Assembly (NCBI GenBank): GCA_036936605.1
Contig: JAUPFV010000001.1
Coordinates: forward strand, 173,184,386-173,248,385
Origin: Limnanthes douglasii subsp. nivea
Lineage: Eukaryota; Streptophyta; Magnoliopsida; Brassicales; Limnanthaceae
Reading direction: 5' to 3'
Length of the DNA: 64,000 bases
The notes beneath the pieces were generated by a model, which was not told the DNA's origin, ran no database searches, and saw only the letters and a program-made list of their open reading frames with translations. The translations under genes were made by a program, and so were the position numbers. Positions 10,590 through 22,214 of this stretch are shown here, piece after piece (positions within the stretch are counted from its first letter, which is position 1; every line of letters starts with the position of its first letter).

Positions 10590-11150
10590 TTGAGGGGTGA
10601 TGGTCATAAGGGTTTTAGTCGATGTGGGTAGCTCGGCAAACATAATTTTTAAATCCAGCTACAATCGAATGTTAGAGGTCCTGATATATAAGACCACCAA
10701 TCGTACTTAGGTAGAATATGAATGAAAATCATCTTCGTGTGTCGGTGAGGTTGAACTTATGGTTAAAGTGGGCTATGAGGCTACCAAAAAAGAACTCAAC
10801 ACACTATTTATGATCTATAATGCCCCTAGTTCTTATAATTCTGTTATTAGTAGACCATGGTTGTATCAGATGGAGGCCACTCTTTTTACTTTCAGGCAAT
10901 GAATCAAGTACCATGTGGGAAACTTGGTCGGTATCATAAGGGGGATCCAGCGGACCGCCATAACTTGTTTTGCAATAGTTATCGACCCAACCAAGCCTAT
11001 ACGATAGCAATTAGCCAACAAAGGAGATCAAGGAAAATCCAACAGAAGCACCTTCCGACCCGACCCGATGGATGACTTGAGAGAGAACGAACAACTCGAT
11101 AGTGCTACCAAAGGCACAGTGGATGAGCTTGTGACCGGCGACCGTATCTA
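10590..11150 (+). pseudogene. gypsy retropepsin region (element 3)
   Basis: Protease active-site segment RVLVDVGSSANIIF lies at about 10605-10650, with DV in place of the usual D(T/S/G). The family linker follows with FMIYNAPSSYNSVISRPWLYQME up to about 10880. After that comes the spacer to RT with DLRENEQLDSATKG. Stops within the frame show it is dead. Confidence 0.75.
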
Positions 11151-11159
11151 GCTAGTATG

Positions 11160-11830
11160 TACATATTTAAATTATGCTTTAAAAAGTACCTTGATAGGTT
11201 TGTTAGAGAAAAAATTAGATATTTTTGCGTGGATTGCTAGTGATGTGTCAGAGGTAGACCCATATATAATTTCCCATCAGTTAGAAATAGACAGGTATGC
11301 TAAACATGTACGACAGAATCGTTGTTCCTTTTTCGTTGAGAAACAAGAGGCCATAAACAATAAGATGGAGAAGTTTTTTAGGCTTAGGCTTATACAACTA
11401 GCTCGGTATCTTGTTTGGGTGGCGAACCCTGTCCTGGTAAAAACGAAAGGGGGACAGTGACACATGTGCGATGGCTTCACCGACCTGAGTCGGGCGTGCC
11501 CTAAGGATGCATTCCCACTGCCTCGCATCGATCAGTTAATAGACTCGGCCTTGGGCTGTGAGTATTTATCATTCATAGACACATATTCAGGCTACAAATA
11601 AATTCATTTACACCCGAAAAACGAGAAACATACGACATTCCAGACTGAGAGTTGGCTTTATTATTGTACCGTGATGCAGTTTGGATTAAAGAATGAAGGA
11701 TCTACATATCAGGCCTTGTTAACCACATCTTCAATAATAAATTGGGAGACTATATGAAAGCATATATTTACGATATTCTTAACGCGGGATTGAAGTTGAC
11801 TATACCCAGCTACGACCCGTAATATAGATG
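11160..11830 (+). pseudogene. gypsy reverse transcriptase (element 3)
   Basis: RT fingers and palm. An open stretch (11191-11460) contains LDIFAWIASDVSEVDP and ANPVLVKTKGGQ, the standard RT entry. After one stop the frame continues with FPLPRIDQLIDSALGCEYLS and TYSGYK. The catalytic YIDD is degraded to a YIYD-like peptide near 11765. Frameshifts multiply after 11700. Confidence 0.8.
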
Positions 11831-11839
11831 GAACCTCCA

Positions 11840-12117
11840 AAAAATATTAAGGAAGTCTAATACCTAACAGGACGAGTAGCCGCACTATCCCGCTTCATAT
11901 CACGGAATTTGGAGCAAAACCATCGCTTTTGAAGCACTAACGAAATACCTTACGTCGCTAGAAATATTATATGCCATTGTGGGAGGTGACCATCTATTCT
12001 TGTATCTATCTTTCACTTATTGTTCAGTTAGTGGGCTGTCAGTCTAGGAACCAGAGGGCATCCAACATCCAATATATTACACCTGTAAAACCTTGGTTGA
12101 TGCAAAACGATATTTGA
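11840..12117 (+). pseudogene. gypsy RT connection and RNase H start (element 3)
   Basis: Decayed coding traces: VAALSRFISRN near 11877, YLTS...ILYAIVGGDHLFLY near 11950-12000, then EPEGIQHPIYYTCKTLVDAK up to 12110, which matches the RNase H segment of element 5 (EPDGVQHRIYYESKTLLDAE). The match stops at about 12117 and LINE E sequence begins on the other strand. Confidence 0.7.
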
Positions 12118-14433
12118 TCTTACTTTCTCAATTAGTTCATCATAATTACAGTTATTATTAGATAAAAATATAGGTATTCCTAAATGTTTGAAAGGAAGAT
12201 AGTGGTGTTTGAATCCTAGAATGTTCTCGAGAATACTAATACGTTGTTTAGTCAAGGAAGATGGAGATATAAAAATAGTTTTTTGTATATTAATTTGTTG
12301 ATCATATAATAGTTGATATGTATTCATGAAACTACAGAGTTTTTAAACATTTTTAACGGATCCATTTAGGAACTACACAACATCATCTGCAAAGTCCAAG
12401 CAGTGGATGTTGAGTGAACCTATAGTTCTGTAAATGAGTTGAGGGTCTAGAAATACAGATTTGTTAATTCCCCTTATTAAAAACTCTTCAGCTATAATGA
12501 ACAAAGAGGGGGATAAAGGACCCCCCTGTCTGATTCGATTACTGGATTTAAAGAAGCCATATGCAATTCCATTAATAATAATATAATATAAGATATTTTC
12601 AATTCCTTTTTTTGATTAAGTTAATAACTTGGTTATTAAAGCCAAAATCCTTCATCACTTGATAAATGAAGTTAAAACTTAGTTTGACAAAATCTTTTTT
12701 CATATCTACATTGATAATTATATTACTACCTCTAAGTGTTTTATTAAGATCATATATCAGTTCTTGTGTGATTAAGATGTTTACCTGTATATTCCTATTA
12801 GGTACATAAGCTCCTTGTTCCTTTGATATTATTTTAGGCAGTAATGTTGACAATCTATTATTGATAAGTTTTGAAATAATTGTGTTAAAAAATAGAGCAC
12901 CAGCTTATTGGCCTAAAGTCTGACCAAGTTTTAAGTGGATTTGTCTTAGGTATCAAGCAAATTGAAGTTGCAAACATACCTTTTAGAAATATAGAATTAT
13001 TAAAGTATGCAATTATTGCCTTAGCTAAATCATCTATAATAATTAACCAGAATTCTTGATAAAATGTAGAGTTGAATCCATCAACTCCATAAACACTATT
13101 ATCATTTAGGCTCTTAATGACTAACTGTATTTCATCAATTATAGGATTTTCTTATAAAGAACTATTATCTTGGTTATTAATCAGTTTAGGAATTATATCA
13201 GGTAGAAAATCAGGGACAGAATCACTAGATTGATGATTTAATAACTCTTTAAAGAAATTGACAACAGATTCTCCTATTAGACTTTGGTCTTCTAAGAGAA
13301 TATTATTATGTAGAATCTCATTAATTTTGTTCATATTTCTTCTTTTTTTTAACAAAATTATGAAACGTTTTAGTATTGTTATCTCCATCTTTTAGCCATG
13401 TTGCAACACTATTTTGCTTCCAGAAGGTTTCTTCTCTGTCAAGCAAAGCTAAGTGATTAGCTCTTAACTCAGATAGTTTCATTTTATTCTCTATGGAGTT
13501 AGAATGTTCTAGAATACTTTCAGCTGTTTTAACTTCTTTTCATTTTTTCCAATGCAATAAAATATGTTACCCAAAAATTCTTTATTCCAAATATTTAAGT
13601 GATTTTCAAGCCTCTTAAGTTTGAACCAAAAGGAATGAATTTGAGAGTTGGGAAAAAGGTGTTGTATCTATTTGAAGATTCTAATTATTTCTCACTGTAT
13701 TTTCAAAATCCCGATGACTTGACCATATATTTTGGAATATAAATGATGGTTTAGGATCTATAGACAAAATTGAGACAGATATCACTAAGGGTGAATGATC
13801 TGACCCAGTTCTGGCCAGATGCTTCACCCTAGTGATATCGAAATAATCATTGTGTAAAACCCTATCCAAGCGTTTCCACTTATTATTATTGGACCATGTA
13901 AAATTTAAACCTGTGAATCCAGGATCCTCAAGATTGCAGTCCAGTATCATATTATTAAATTCATCCATTCCATTCATACAAAAAGTTGCACAGTTTAGTT
14001 GTTCTCTTGCATTGGAGATTGTGTTAAAATCTCCAACAACAAGCCAAGGATCATTATCTTCAGACAAGCCTCTTAATTGGTCCCAAAGTGACAGTCTTTG
14101 AATATGGTTACATTTTGCATACACTATGGTAACCAATACTTGTTTCCTGGAAGCAGTGTGGTGTACCATAGTGTGGACTAGTTGATCATAGTTAATAAGT
14201 ATTTCAATGTTGTAGTGTTTTCTCCATAACAACCATATTTTATTATTTATATTACCAAAAGAGTTTTCAAAACCAAGTTTTTTAGTTGTTTTTTCTAATT
14301 TTTCAACAGATATCATAGGCTCTTGCAGCACTATGAGATATATTAAACATTTCTAAACAATATGTTTGAGTCTTCTTAAAGTATATTGATTCCCTACTCC
14401 TCTAGCATTCCAGTTGAGGAAAGCAATGGTCAT
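12118..14433 (-). pseudogene. LINE E ORF2: endonuclease and RT, truncated
   Basis: Would nick target DNA and prime reverse transcription. The start at 14433 reads MTIAFLNWNARGVGN, like the LINE A and LINE D starts. Endonuclease motifs are present: LQEPM, VVGDFNTI, FTWSNNNKWKRLDR, TGSDHSPL (14331-13681). RT follows in pieces with AYVPNRNIQ and NIIINVDMKKDF near 12710-12830, where LINE D has LDMKKAFD, and the catalytic FADD near 12375-12395 followed by a stop. LGIPIFLSNN ends the recognisable part near 12150. At least five frameshifts or stops are visible. Confidence 0.85.
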
Positions 14434-14583
14434 TTTTTTAACAGTCTAGAGGACCTAACAGATCATTTGAAGTTTAATGGCTTGTTTATCAGATTATTTT
14501 AAAGACCTTTGATCTTAGTTGTACTTATTTTCCTAAGATTTTTAGCATTTTCTTTTCCATTTGTTTGGTGACTAGAGACTGAG
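14434..14583 (-). pseudogene. LINE E ORF1 C-terminal tail
   Basis: Short piece of ORF1 between ORF2 and the inserted solo LTR. The minus-strand sequence parallels the LINE D ORF1 tail at 43887-44000. The rest of ORF1 resumes on the far side of the insertion at 16733. Confidence 0.6.
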
Positions 14584-14588
14584 TTAGA
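14584..14588. other. left target duplication of the solo LTR (TTAGA)
   Basis: TTAGA directly precedes the LTR start TGATAAG. GTAGA (16728-16732) directly follows the LTR end. Four of five bases agree, as expected for an old 5-bp gypsy target duplication. Confidence 0.55.
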
Positions 14589-16727
14589 TGATAAGTGCAT
14601 TTCAAGTCACTTATTACGCTTCCATTATTCTTAAAATCATCGTCGGTTAACAAGTTTTCGTTGTGTTTCAACGTGTTTTTCATTCATTCTCGTAGGTATA
14701 ACAATATGCAGACAGTATAAACATTTTTGGGAATAGAATGCTCATAATGTTCTTAATAATTTATAATTTATAATTATGTTGTCCCGCGGGTAAATTATGA
14801 TAATATTAATAAATTTGGGGTTGAAATTGAAGAAACTGGAAATTTAATATACTCGAGGGCAAGTTTTGGATCCGTTGATCCAAAGTGGTACAAATGGGCT
14901 TCGTTGGGCTCATGATTCGAAAGAAAAAAGGGAGAACAAAAAGGGAAAAGAAAGGAAATAAACGAAGAAAAAAGGGAAATTGACGACTATTGGGTTTTCT
15001 TGGGGCAGAAAAGGAAAGCCCAGCATGAAGAAAAACGTGAATTGGATTCTACTAGGGTTTTTGGCATATAAGGAAGCGCCGTTTTGGGTTTTCATTGAGA
15101 AAGAAGCGCCGTTTTGGGTTTTCATTTAGAAGGACAGAGAACGGGAAAGCCGAGAAGGAAGAGAAAATGTAATTGACTACTCCCTCCGTTCCGCAATGTA
15201 GGTCGTTTTAGAAAATATAAAAAGTTCCATTTTAATTGTCGTTTGAGAGTATCAATGCATTCATTAATTTCTATTGACCAATGGTATTTTATTGTTTGTT
15301 TCCTTTTATTAAATTAATAACTTCTGCCCAATTGAATTAGATTGATTCTTGTGTTTTTACCAGAGAGAGAAATAATCATTACATTTATTGGTTTTTACTC
15401 CAAAACCTTATACGACCTACATTGTGGAATAGAGGGAGTACCTTTTAGGGTTTTCCTACCGAATATAAAAACAGAAGACACAGAGGACAAAAGTCAATTC
15501 TCCACTGAATTAATATAGTGCAGAATAATCAATAAGAAAGAAAAAACGCATTTGGATTTCTTAGGGTTTGTAACATGCAAAATACAAATCGAGAGAAAAA
15601 TGAGAGGACGTGTGCTGTTTTGGGTTTTCTTTCGGTAGCGGCAACATACTACAACCAAACGGCAGGAGGCAGGTAGTTGCTTTGGCGGTTTTCGAGAGGA
15701 AGCATGTGACAGCTACTGTCGTTTTTGATTGGCAGTTGAGGTAACGGCTACGGTGTTTTCGATCGGTAGTTTATATATTGCTCGAGACAGGTGACAACTA
15801 CTTCTTTTTTGTTGTTTTTCAGTCGGAAGTTTACAGATTGTTTCTCTTAGGCGATACTTGATGGTTATTGTTCGGTTTGACATTCTCTAAACGCTTATTC
15901 ATCTATTTACATTTGTCTTAGAGCTATGTTAACTTTTGAGCCCATGATGATGATTCGTTCGATTATGAACTAATCGTTGTCATGTGAACTCTTACGGATT
16001 TGTTTGAATAATAATTATGGTTTGATTTCTTGATTACTTGATTGATTTGTGAGATACGCTTATCGATTACCTAGTATGGTTGTGCTTATCGTTAGATGCG
16101 TCGCGAACATCTAGTTTATTAATCTTTAATGAATGCGAAAGTGGATTTAAAGGTTTAGAACTTGCCATGCTAGCATAGGTTCTTGAATGATTTGTATTGT
16201 TATTGTTCATGATTCGTAATATGTCACTAACCATAACATATTACCCTATGTAATCGAAATAGATAACTTGCGCTTAGAACCAATTGTACATCAATTCGTA
16301 TAGACATATATGATTGTCATGCAGACGGTGTCTGCTTAACTGCTATCTCTTTTGTGGTTGTTTAAGTGGTTTGGTTTACGTGTACTGAGAGGTAGCGTAT
16401 ACTGATTTCGTGTTATCTGATTAGTAATCGTTGTTATCATACATATTGATTAAGTATATTAATAATCTGAGTAAAATAAACAATGAAGTTAGGGTTCTAT
16501 GTTTTCTCTTGCATAAGTAAACTCGTTAGTTAATCTTGTTAGTTAATTTTCTTAGTTATATTCATTCACCCATACTTTATTACTCGTTCAAGGATTAGTC
16601 TAATAATCATACGTTGTTGCATAAGTAAATTCTTTTCATATACACCTGGTCTTCGTGGGAACGATCTTACTTACTTATTACTTGCTACTATTTGACCACA
16701 TATACTTGCGTGAGAAAATGACTAACA
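14589..16727 (+). repeat. solo LTR of a Ty3/gypsy (Tat/Ogre-type) element
   Basis: A 2139-bp block that interrupts LINE E ORF1. It begins TGATAAGTGCATTTC and ends CTTGCGTGAGAAAATGACTAACA, so it has TG...CA ends. A near-perfect 5-bp duplication flanks it and there is no coding sequence inside. The TGATAAGTGC start and an ACTTGCGTGAG-like end are common in large Tat-lineage LTRs (family knowledge). Two copies of GCGCCGTTTTGGGTTTTCAT lie at about 15076-15124. A Stowaway MITE sits inside at 15180-15438. LTR-LTR recombination is the likely origin. I found no internal gag-pol. Confidence 0.7.
15180..15438. mobile_element. Stowaway-type MITE
   Basis: A 259-bp element with inverted ends: left CTCCCTCCGTTCCGCAATGT, right (reverse complement) CTCCCTCTATTCCACAATGT. 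It is flanked by TA on both sides (15178-15179 and 15439-15440). This is the Tc1/mariner Stowaway signature. There is no ORF, so it would need a transposase from elsewhere. It lies within the solo LTR, which lies within LINE E, giving a three-layer nest. Confidence 0.9.
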
Positions 16728-16732
16728 GTAGA

Positions 16733-18097
16733 CTAAGGTTTGGTTTTACATTTAGAGAAAGTTCAGAGTATTCATTTTCAGAGGAGTCCTCTTTATTAAA
16801 TATGTTGAATGAATTGCTTAAGTTTATGGATTGAATTGCTTCAATCACATCACCTTCATTAATATCACGTGGAGTATCTTTTTGGTTAAATACAAAGTTA
16901 TTCTTTTCATGTGTTTTTTGTTCAGATATATTAAGAACTTGACTTGGGATATAATTATCATTATGTTCCTGGTTTGCAATTTATCTCTAGACTCATTCTT
17001 ATCAGATTCTGTTAAGTTATTTGATATATCATATTCAGAAAACTTTTGTTTGTTAGATTCAACTATTACTGATTTTAGTTTTGGGATCCAAATTTCATTA
17101 TTTTTCAGTTTATTATTTTTGTTTACTTGCTTTGAATCTTCTAGTTTAAGTTCATCCATTTTACATAACTTTTCACTATGTCCAATATGTTTGCACTTTT
17201 TACAGTAAGCAGGGATGTCATTATAAATGACATCTTGCCAGAAACCATCTCTTTCTCCAAAGTTTATCCAAATTATTTGGGCAAGGAGACTTGAGGTGTC
17301 TACGACTGTCCAATCTTTATACATGTTAAAGCTTGCACGGTTTCTAATAGGTATCCACACTGCCAAAAGCAATCATATTGCTTTAGAAATGTGTTTGGTA
17401 GTGTCTGGGTTATACATCAATTAAGGTATTTTTAGGAAAGAAACCCAAGCGGGAGTCAATGGAGACTCCCGTTTGGGATGAAAATTAATAGACTATTTCA
17501 AGATTCTAAATGAATATTGACCTATTGTTCTAACAGTTCTTTTCCATAATATTCTGATATCATCTAGACCATCAAATCAACAAAAATATGTCTGTAATCC
17601 CACTTAAAGGCATTGTAACTACCTAAGAATCTAAAGGATGCAAGAAAAGTCCTAAAGTCGTCAATATAAGGGGTTCTATACAAACCTTTATCAACCAAAG
17701 TAGTTTTAGATAAACATGAGAGGATATACTTATCTGATTCTTTGAATTTCACATATTTGTAGTCCTCCTCATCCCCCTAGATACTTTTGCATGCCAGAAA
17801 CCCTTCATGGCTTCTCTATTCAGCTATAGGATTCACTTTCGTTGTGCTTTTCATTATTTCTGCATAGGATATCCTTGTGTTGTTCGGTAGACGGATTTCT
17901 GAATCCTCTTCATACATCGGATTGTTGAAAATCTCTTGGATTGATTCTTTAGATTGTATGTCACCTTGATGGTCTCGAATCGAAGGGAAATTTTGTTGAT
18001 AAACCTTTGATTCTTGGTTGTGATTGATTTCTTGTTGCTAGAATGAAGATACTTTTATCTGTTCTTCGAGAAGAGGAACGTTTTATTGAATCACCAT
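16733..18097 (-). pseudogene. LINE E ORF1 (gag-like, DUF4283/zinc knuckle)
   Basis: RNA-binding coat-like protein of the LINE. The N-terminal DUF4283-like domain is seen at 17752-17564 (peptides CLSKTTLVDKGLY and FKWDYRHIFVDL). After a frameshift, 17372-16845 contains WTVVDTSSLL, WINFGERDGFWQDV and a perfect CX2CX4HX4C knuckle, CKKCKHIGHSEKLC. A basic linker with WIPKLKSVI follows. LINE D has the same peptides. The start region near 18097 hits a stop after three codons. Confidence 0.8.
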
Positions 18098-18205
18098 CGT
18101 GGTTCTAGAGTTTAGAAAGAGGCAGAAATATAAAAAAGGGTAGAGAGGGAGGCTAAAAGGCTAGGTCTATCTAGTCGAGTTGCGTTAGTGGCCTAGAAAT
18201 CAAGA
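18098..18205 (-). other. LINE E 5' leader
   Basis: Untranslated leader of LINE E. Its outer end, GGCTTCTTGATTTC on the minus strand, matches the LINE D leader near 45470-45484. This places the 5' end at about 18205, where gypsy integrase sequence begins. Confidence 0.55.
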
Positions 18206-18219
18206 AGCCTTTTTTTATT

Positions 18220-19196
18220 ATGAACGATGCAAATAATCTAGTTCGAAGTTGTGATACTTGTCAACGGTTTGAAAACTCTATTAATAAACCAGAATTTTTC
18301 CTTATGTTCATTACCAAAGCCGTCATATTTGATAGATGGGGAACATATTTGGTAGGACCTTTGCCAATGTCTTCTGGAGGACAACAAATGATTATTGTTG
18401 CAGTGGATTAATTTACGAAGTGGGCAGAAGATGAACCATTGTCTGGAACAAGGATGTGATTAAGTTCATTGTAAACAGTATTTGTTGTCGATTTGGAGTA
18501 CCTTGAAAAATTACTACAACAAGGGTTGTCAATTTAATAATAAATAAATGGCTTATTTCTATGCTTCGAAGGGGATAAAGTAATGTTTTCCACACCCTTT
18601 CATCCCCAAGCAAATGGTCAAGTACGGGTGATAAGCAAATCTATTTAGAAGGTTTGAAAAATAATTTGACAAGGTCTGCAGAAAAATGGCCTAATTATTT
18701 ACAGGAGGTGTTATGGGCTTATTGAACAACCCCTATGGAAGCTACTAAATAAACTTATTTTTCCTTAGCATACGGTTTGGATATTGTTAGTCCTGCAAAA
18801 TCTATATTGCCTTGTTTTAGAGTAGCTCAATACTCTAAAGACCTGAATGACGAGGCAAAAAGAGAAAGTTTGGATTTGATTGAAGAAAAAAGAGTTATAG
18901 CTCACCTGAATATGATTCATTATCAAACTCTTATGAGGAATAGATATAATTAAAAGGTTAAAATGAGGGATATCAAGGTGGGTGATAAAGTCTTAAGAAA
19001 GGTATTCCTCCATACTAAGGAAAATAACATCCATAAGATGGCCCCGAATTGGGAAGGTATTTATATGGTTGTTGAAAAGATAAAGCCAGGTTCTTATCGC
19101 CTTTGTGACAATAAATGGAGGATACTTCAACATCCTTGGAATATACAAAATCTAAAGTTGTTTACAAATTCTTGTTTAAACTATTTTGGTAACTAG
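18220..19196 (+). pseudogene. gypsy integrase, core and C-terminus (element 4)
   Basis: Starts inside the zinc-binding domain (VRSCDTCQRFEN), continues with YLVGPLPMSSGGQQMIIVAVD of the catalytic core, then after frameshifts PNYLQEVLWAY and SLAYGLDIVSPAKS. The C-terminal domain at 18963-19196 is open: VGDKVLRKVFL, APNWEGIYMVV, and a final HPWNIQNLKLF close to the HPWNTEHLRLY end of element 7. There is no chromodomain. The first part of the domain is lost at the LINE E junction. Confidence 0.8.
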
Positions 19197-19280
19197 TCAA
19201 ATACTGATCATCTATGAGGTTGACCAAGAGTAAAATATTCTGAAGTGCTGAGTATACTTTTCGAAGAAACAACCATATTT

Positions 19281-19490
19281 GAAGTGCTACGTTCTCTAAA
19301 CGCACTATAATACTCCAAGTGCTACGTTCTCTAAATGCAATATAATATTTGAAGTGCTACGTTTTCTAAACGCGCTATTATATTTGAAGTGCTACGTTCT
19401 CTAAATGCATTATAATATTCGAAGTGCTACGTTCTCTAAACGCACTATTATATTCCAAGTTTTACGTTCTCTAAATGTACTATAATATTC
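19281..19490 (+). repeat. 35-bp tandem repeat array (element 4 3' UTR)
   Basis: Six head-to-tail units of 35 bp starting at 19281, 19316, 19351, 19386, 19421 and 19456. Each begins GAAGTGCTACGTTCTCTAAA and continues YGCANTATAATATT. The array sits between integrase and the antisense gene, the same place as the 47-bp array of element 2. Stretch 19491-19774 beyond it is AT-rich and otherwise featureless. Confidence 0.9.
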
Positions 19491-19774
19491 GAGTTGTTAT
19501 GCACAATATTATTCAAAATGTCACATTATATAAATACTTTGTATTTCCACTCCGAATTTGTCTTTAAGGGTTATAATATAAGTAATATATCAAGGCAAAC
19601 ATGACTTATGAAAATAAAGGATTAACAAAGCCTTTTTGCATTCAATTCGATTCGATGGTAACAAAGTAATTTCTTAAATGCCAAGTAAAAAGGCATCTAT
19701 AAAAAATAAAACATTACAATAATTGAATGACAGACACGAAAAAAAGAGATAACAAAGTTACTCGTCTTCAGAGC

Positions 19775-21797
19775 TTTCTTTTTAAGTTTTCCTTTGATCA
19801 AAAGTTATTTCCTCTGATTCTTCCTCTTCGGATGAAGAGTCGGGAACATGATCAAAAGATTCGCTAGGAAGACTTTAGATAGGATTTTTCTCCCAAAAGC
19901 TGGAGAGATTAGCCTTAGGAAATATAGTATGAATCTTGCGGATAAGACTAATAGATTTTTACTCTTATGCATTTGCGATCGCTGCTAGCATGTGTTTTGC
20001 ACATTCATTCTCAGCAGTGGTAAAAACAAGTTTGTTTTCTTCTTTGAATTGAGCCTTAAGAGCAGTCATAACATTTGTTAATTTTTTATTCTCCGCCTTA
20101 CTTTTGTTAAGTGAAACTTGAAGATCATCATATTTTTTTTTGTAGCTAATTCTTCAGATTGCTTACGTTTGAGTTGGTTTATTTCATTCGGGTGAGAAAT
20201 GTTGAGCTCTTCCTTTTCTTTTCGATGCACATCTTTGAGGTGATTCTTAAGATAGATGAGCCCTTTGAGAAATTCATACCTTGCTAGTTGAAAGCCATGA
20301 AACTGCTTTTCCACAAGGCCACCAAAAATGTTTCTCATGTTTTTTCAGCATCAACAAATTTCTTTTAGCAAGACATCTCCTTTCTAATTGACTTCGAGAG
20401 GATTCAATTGCTTGGGTTAATTTTTGTGATCCAACACCAAGATTGGCAAAAGGTTGAAGAGAAACTGCAACTTCTTCGGACGAACCCTCATGAGGGATGA
20501 CCATTGGGCTAGGACGAGGTACAAGAGTAAGGGAGGTTGGAGGAAAAGAGAATTCATGTGATACTGCTTCGAAAATCGCAGGAGCAGATCTTTTACCAAG
20601 ATTATGCAGTTGGTCTTGAAGTTCTTGAATGACTGGATTTTCATCTTCAGCAAGCTCTTGAGATTCATCGAAGTTGACGAAGCTATCATGATCGAAGTGG
20701 TCATCACCTTGATCATTATCTGAAACAGTTTCCACTTGTTGAGTACCACCGTTTTCAGTACCTGCTTCATTTTTTTTTTACCTTGCTGACCTTCCACAAC
20801 CATAATTTTGTCACCATTGGACGACATCTCTTCGACGTTTTGAATAACTTTATTTTTCCCTTCCTTTTGAGGAGTTGTTTTAGCTATGCCAATCGTTTTT
20901 TGCAGTTTGGTTGTTTCTTCCTTTTTTGAGAAGGCTCACCTTTTACTCCTTCTTCGATAATGGGGAGGTTACTTTCTACTGTTTTTCTCTTTGAAGTCTT
21001 TGGCATCAGATCTTCTAAAGGGCCAGCACCAGATGTTGTAGCTTCCTTTTTATTTTATTTTCCTTCTTCTTTTGGGGAAGGTGGTTATCCAATCTATTTT
21101 GACAAGGCAAAAATACTTTGCACTCAGGGTGCACTAACCTTCTGACAGCATACAAAGGGTTAGGTGGCTCCATTAGATTTTCAAAGATTGGAGCTCCCAA
21201 GTTGATTCCTCAAAGATGGCTGTTGAGAAAGTTTATAGATTGGAAGGCTGTGTGAAATGCATTGCTCCATTATTTTTCATCCCATGCTGCAAGTTTGAAA
21301 AAACTCTCTTTGGAATCTTTTCGACGAAGCTTGTAACACTTCGAAATTTCTGCATGAAACACAAAATTTGATAAGAGATAAGGAGAAAATCAGTTGGAGG
21401 TACAATTCAAGGTAATAGAATAAAAGGAATTACGATTACTCTTATAGACGAGGTTCAGCTTTAATGCATTGGCTTTAGAAATTTCTTTACCATTCTCCCA
21501 AACTCATGAGATGAAGATAAAATTTTGTTTCCAAAATTTATCTGCTTCCAACAAGTCATCGATGATCTTCAAATCGTCATCCAGTGTTAGATAGTAAAAT
21601 AGAAGTACTTGTCCCTTCGAAAATTTAGTCAAGGAAATGAAGTCTTGGATGCAGAGGGGAATTTTAGCCAGTCGACAAGCCATGATCACAGAGATCAAAG
21701 TGAACCACTGATCTGGTATCACCTGAGTTGGGCACAGATCCAGAATGTCGAAGTATTCAACAATCATGGGGTCTAGTGGAAATCAAAGACCCCAATT
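19775..21797 (-). pseudogene. antisense ORF (aORF) of element 4, N-terminally truncated
   Basis: Minus-strand gene. The core at 21797-21500 reads NWGL then FPLDP-like, MIVEYFDILDLCPTQ, MACRLAKIPL, FYYLTLDDDLKIIDDLLEAD, aligned with elements 2 and 7. An intron is inferred at 21433-21351 (donor GTAAT, acceptor TTCATGCAG). Beyond it come MEPPNPLYAVRRL (about 21170), a basic tract, an acidic segment METVSDNDQGDDHFDHDS (20735) and a coiled-coil-like, Lys/Glu-rich stretch (20338-20078). A tail SSSEEEESEEITF near 19800 ends it. Frameshifts separate the pieces. Function is not recognised. Confidence 0.65.
21351..21433 (-). other. putative spliceosomal intron in element 4 aORF
   Basis: On the minus strand GTAATTCCTT begins the stretch and TTTCATGCAG ends it, 83 bp apart with a T-rich body. 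It lies at the position, relative to the conserved core, where element 7 has a 90-bp GTAAGT...TTTTTCAG intron. The donor is weaker here (GTAATT). Confidence 0.5.
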
Positions 21798-22214
21798 ATA
21801 AAGAAAATATGAGAAGAGGGTCATGAAGAAGTGCAAGGAAATTGTGGTAAAGAAGATATGCCACGAGGGTCATGAAAATACATAATATAAGGCATAGATC
21901 ATAAAAATAAAAAATCGTACGAAGATGCGAGAGAAACATAAAGAAAGGTTGTTGAAATGTGTATAACACAATAACACGTTTAGTCATTTTATAGGTTATT
22001 AACAATAATAATTAGATTGTGATAATATGTGTAAAGTTTGTAACTAGTAGATGATATCTTGTAAATAGTATAAATAAGAACTTAAGTCTCTATTTGGAGA
22101 CTCGTCACACCTCATCACACTTTAATAAAGAAAAAACATTATACCCAGAGTAGTTTTCTTTCTCGATTTATATTCATCATTTTGGCTTCACATTTGAGAA
22201 GGAAAATACCTTAT
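21798..22214. other. LTR-like spacer between elements 4 and 6
   Basis: Gene-free. It holds a direct repeat GAGGGTCATGAA (21816 and 21859). A promoter-like AGTATAAATAAGAACTT lies near 22067, with an AATAAAG about 55 bases later (near 22123), a layout typical of an LTR U3-R region. No partner copy was found, so the assignment to an LTR is inference. Confidence 0.4.

Larger units (their letters stand above)
8255..12117 (+). mobile_element. Ty3/gypsy Tat-like element 3, degenerate, 3' truncated
   Basis: Plus-strand element with LTR-like sequence, primer site (8976), gag (9033-10539), retropepsin (about 10600), RT (11191-11830) and the first RNase H codons, ending abruptly at about 12117. There the sequence switches to minus-strand LINE E inside the RNase H. 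Domain order and similarity to elements 1 and 5 are direct. Every frame contains stops. Confidence 0.8.
12118..18205 (-). mobile_element. LINE E, 3' truncated, interrupted by a solo LTR
   Basis: A minus-strand non-LTR retrotransposon closely related to LINE D. From the right it has a 5' leader starting near GGCTTCTTGATTTC (also found at the 5' end of LINE D), ORF1 (18097-16733), a 2.1-kb insertion at 14589-16727, the ORF1 tail (14583-14434), and ORF2 endonuclease and RT (14433-12118). The zinc-finger and RNase H domains and the 3' tail are missing. The left edge fuses to gypsy RNase H and the right edge to gypsy integrase, so no target duplication is seen. Confidence 0.8.
18206..21797 (+). 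mobile_element. Ty3/gypsy Tat-like element 4, 3' half with antisense ORF
   Basis: Plus-strand 3' half laid out like element 2: integrase (18220-19196), 35-bp tandem repeats (19281-19490), and an antisense gene (19775-21797) with a recognisable intron. The antisense gene is cut at its N-terminal side near 21797, where unrelated LTR-like sequence starts, so its own 3' LTR is not identified. Confidence 0.75.
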
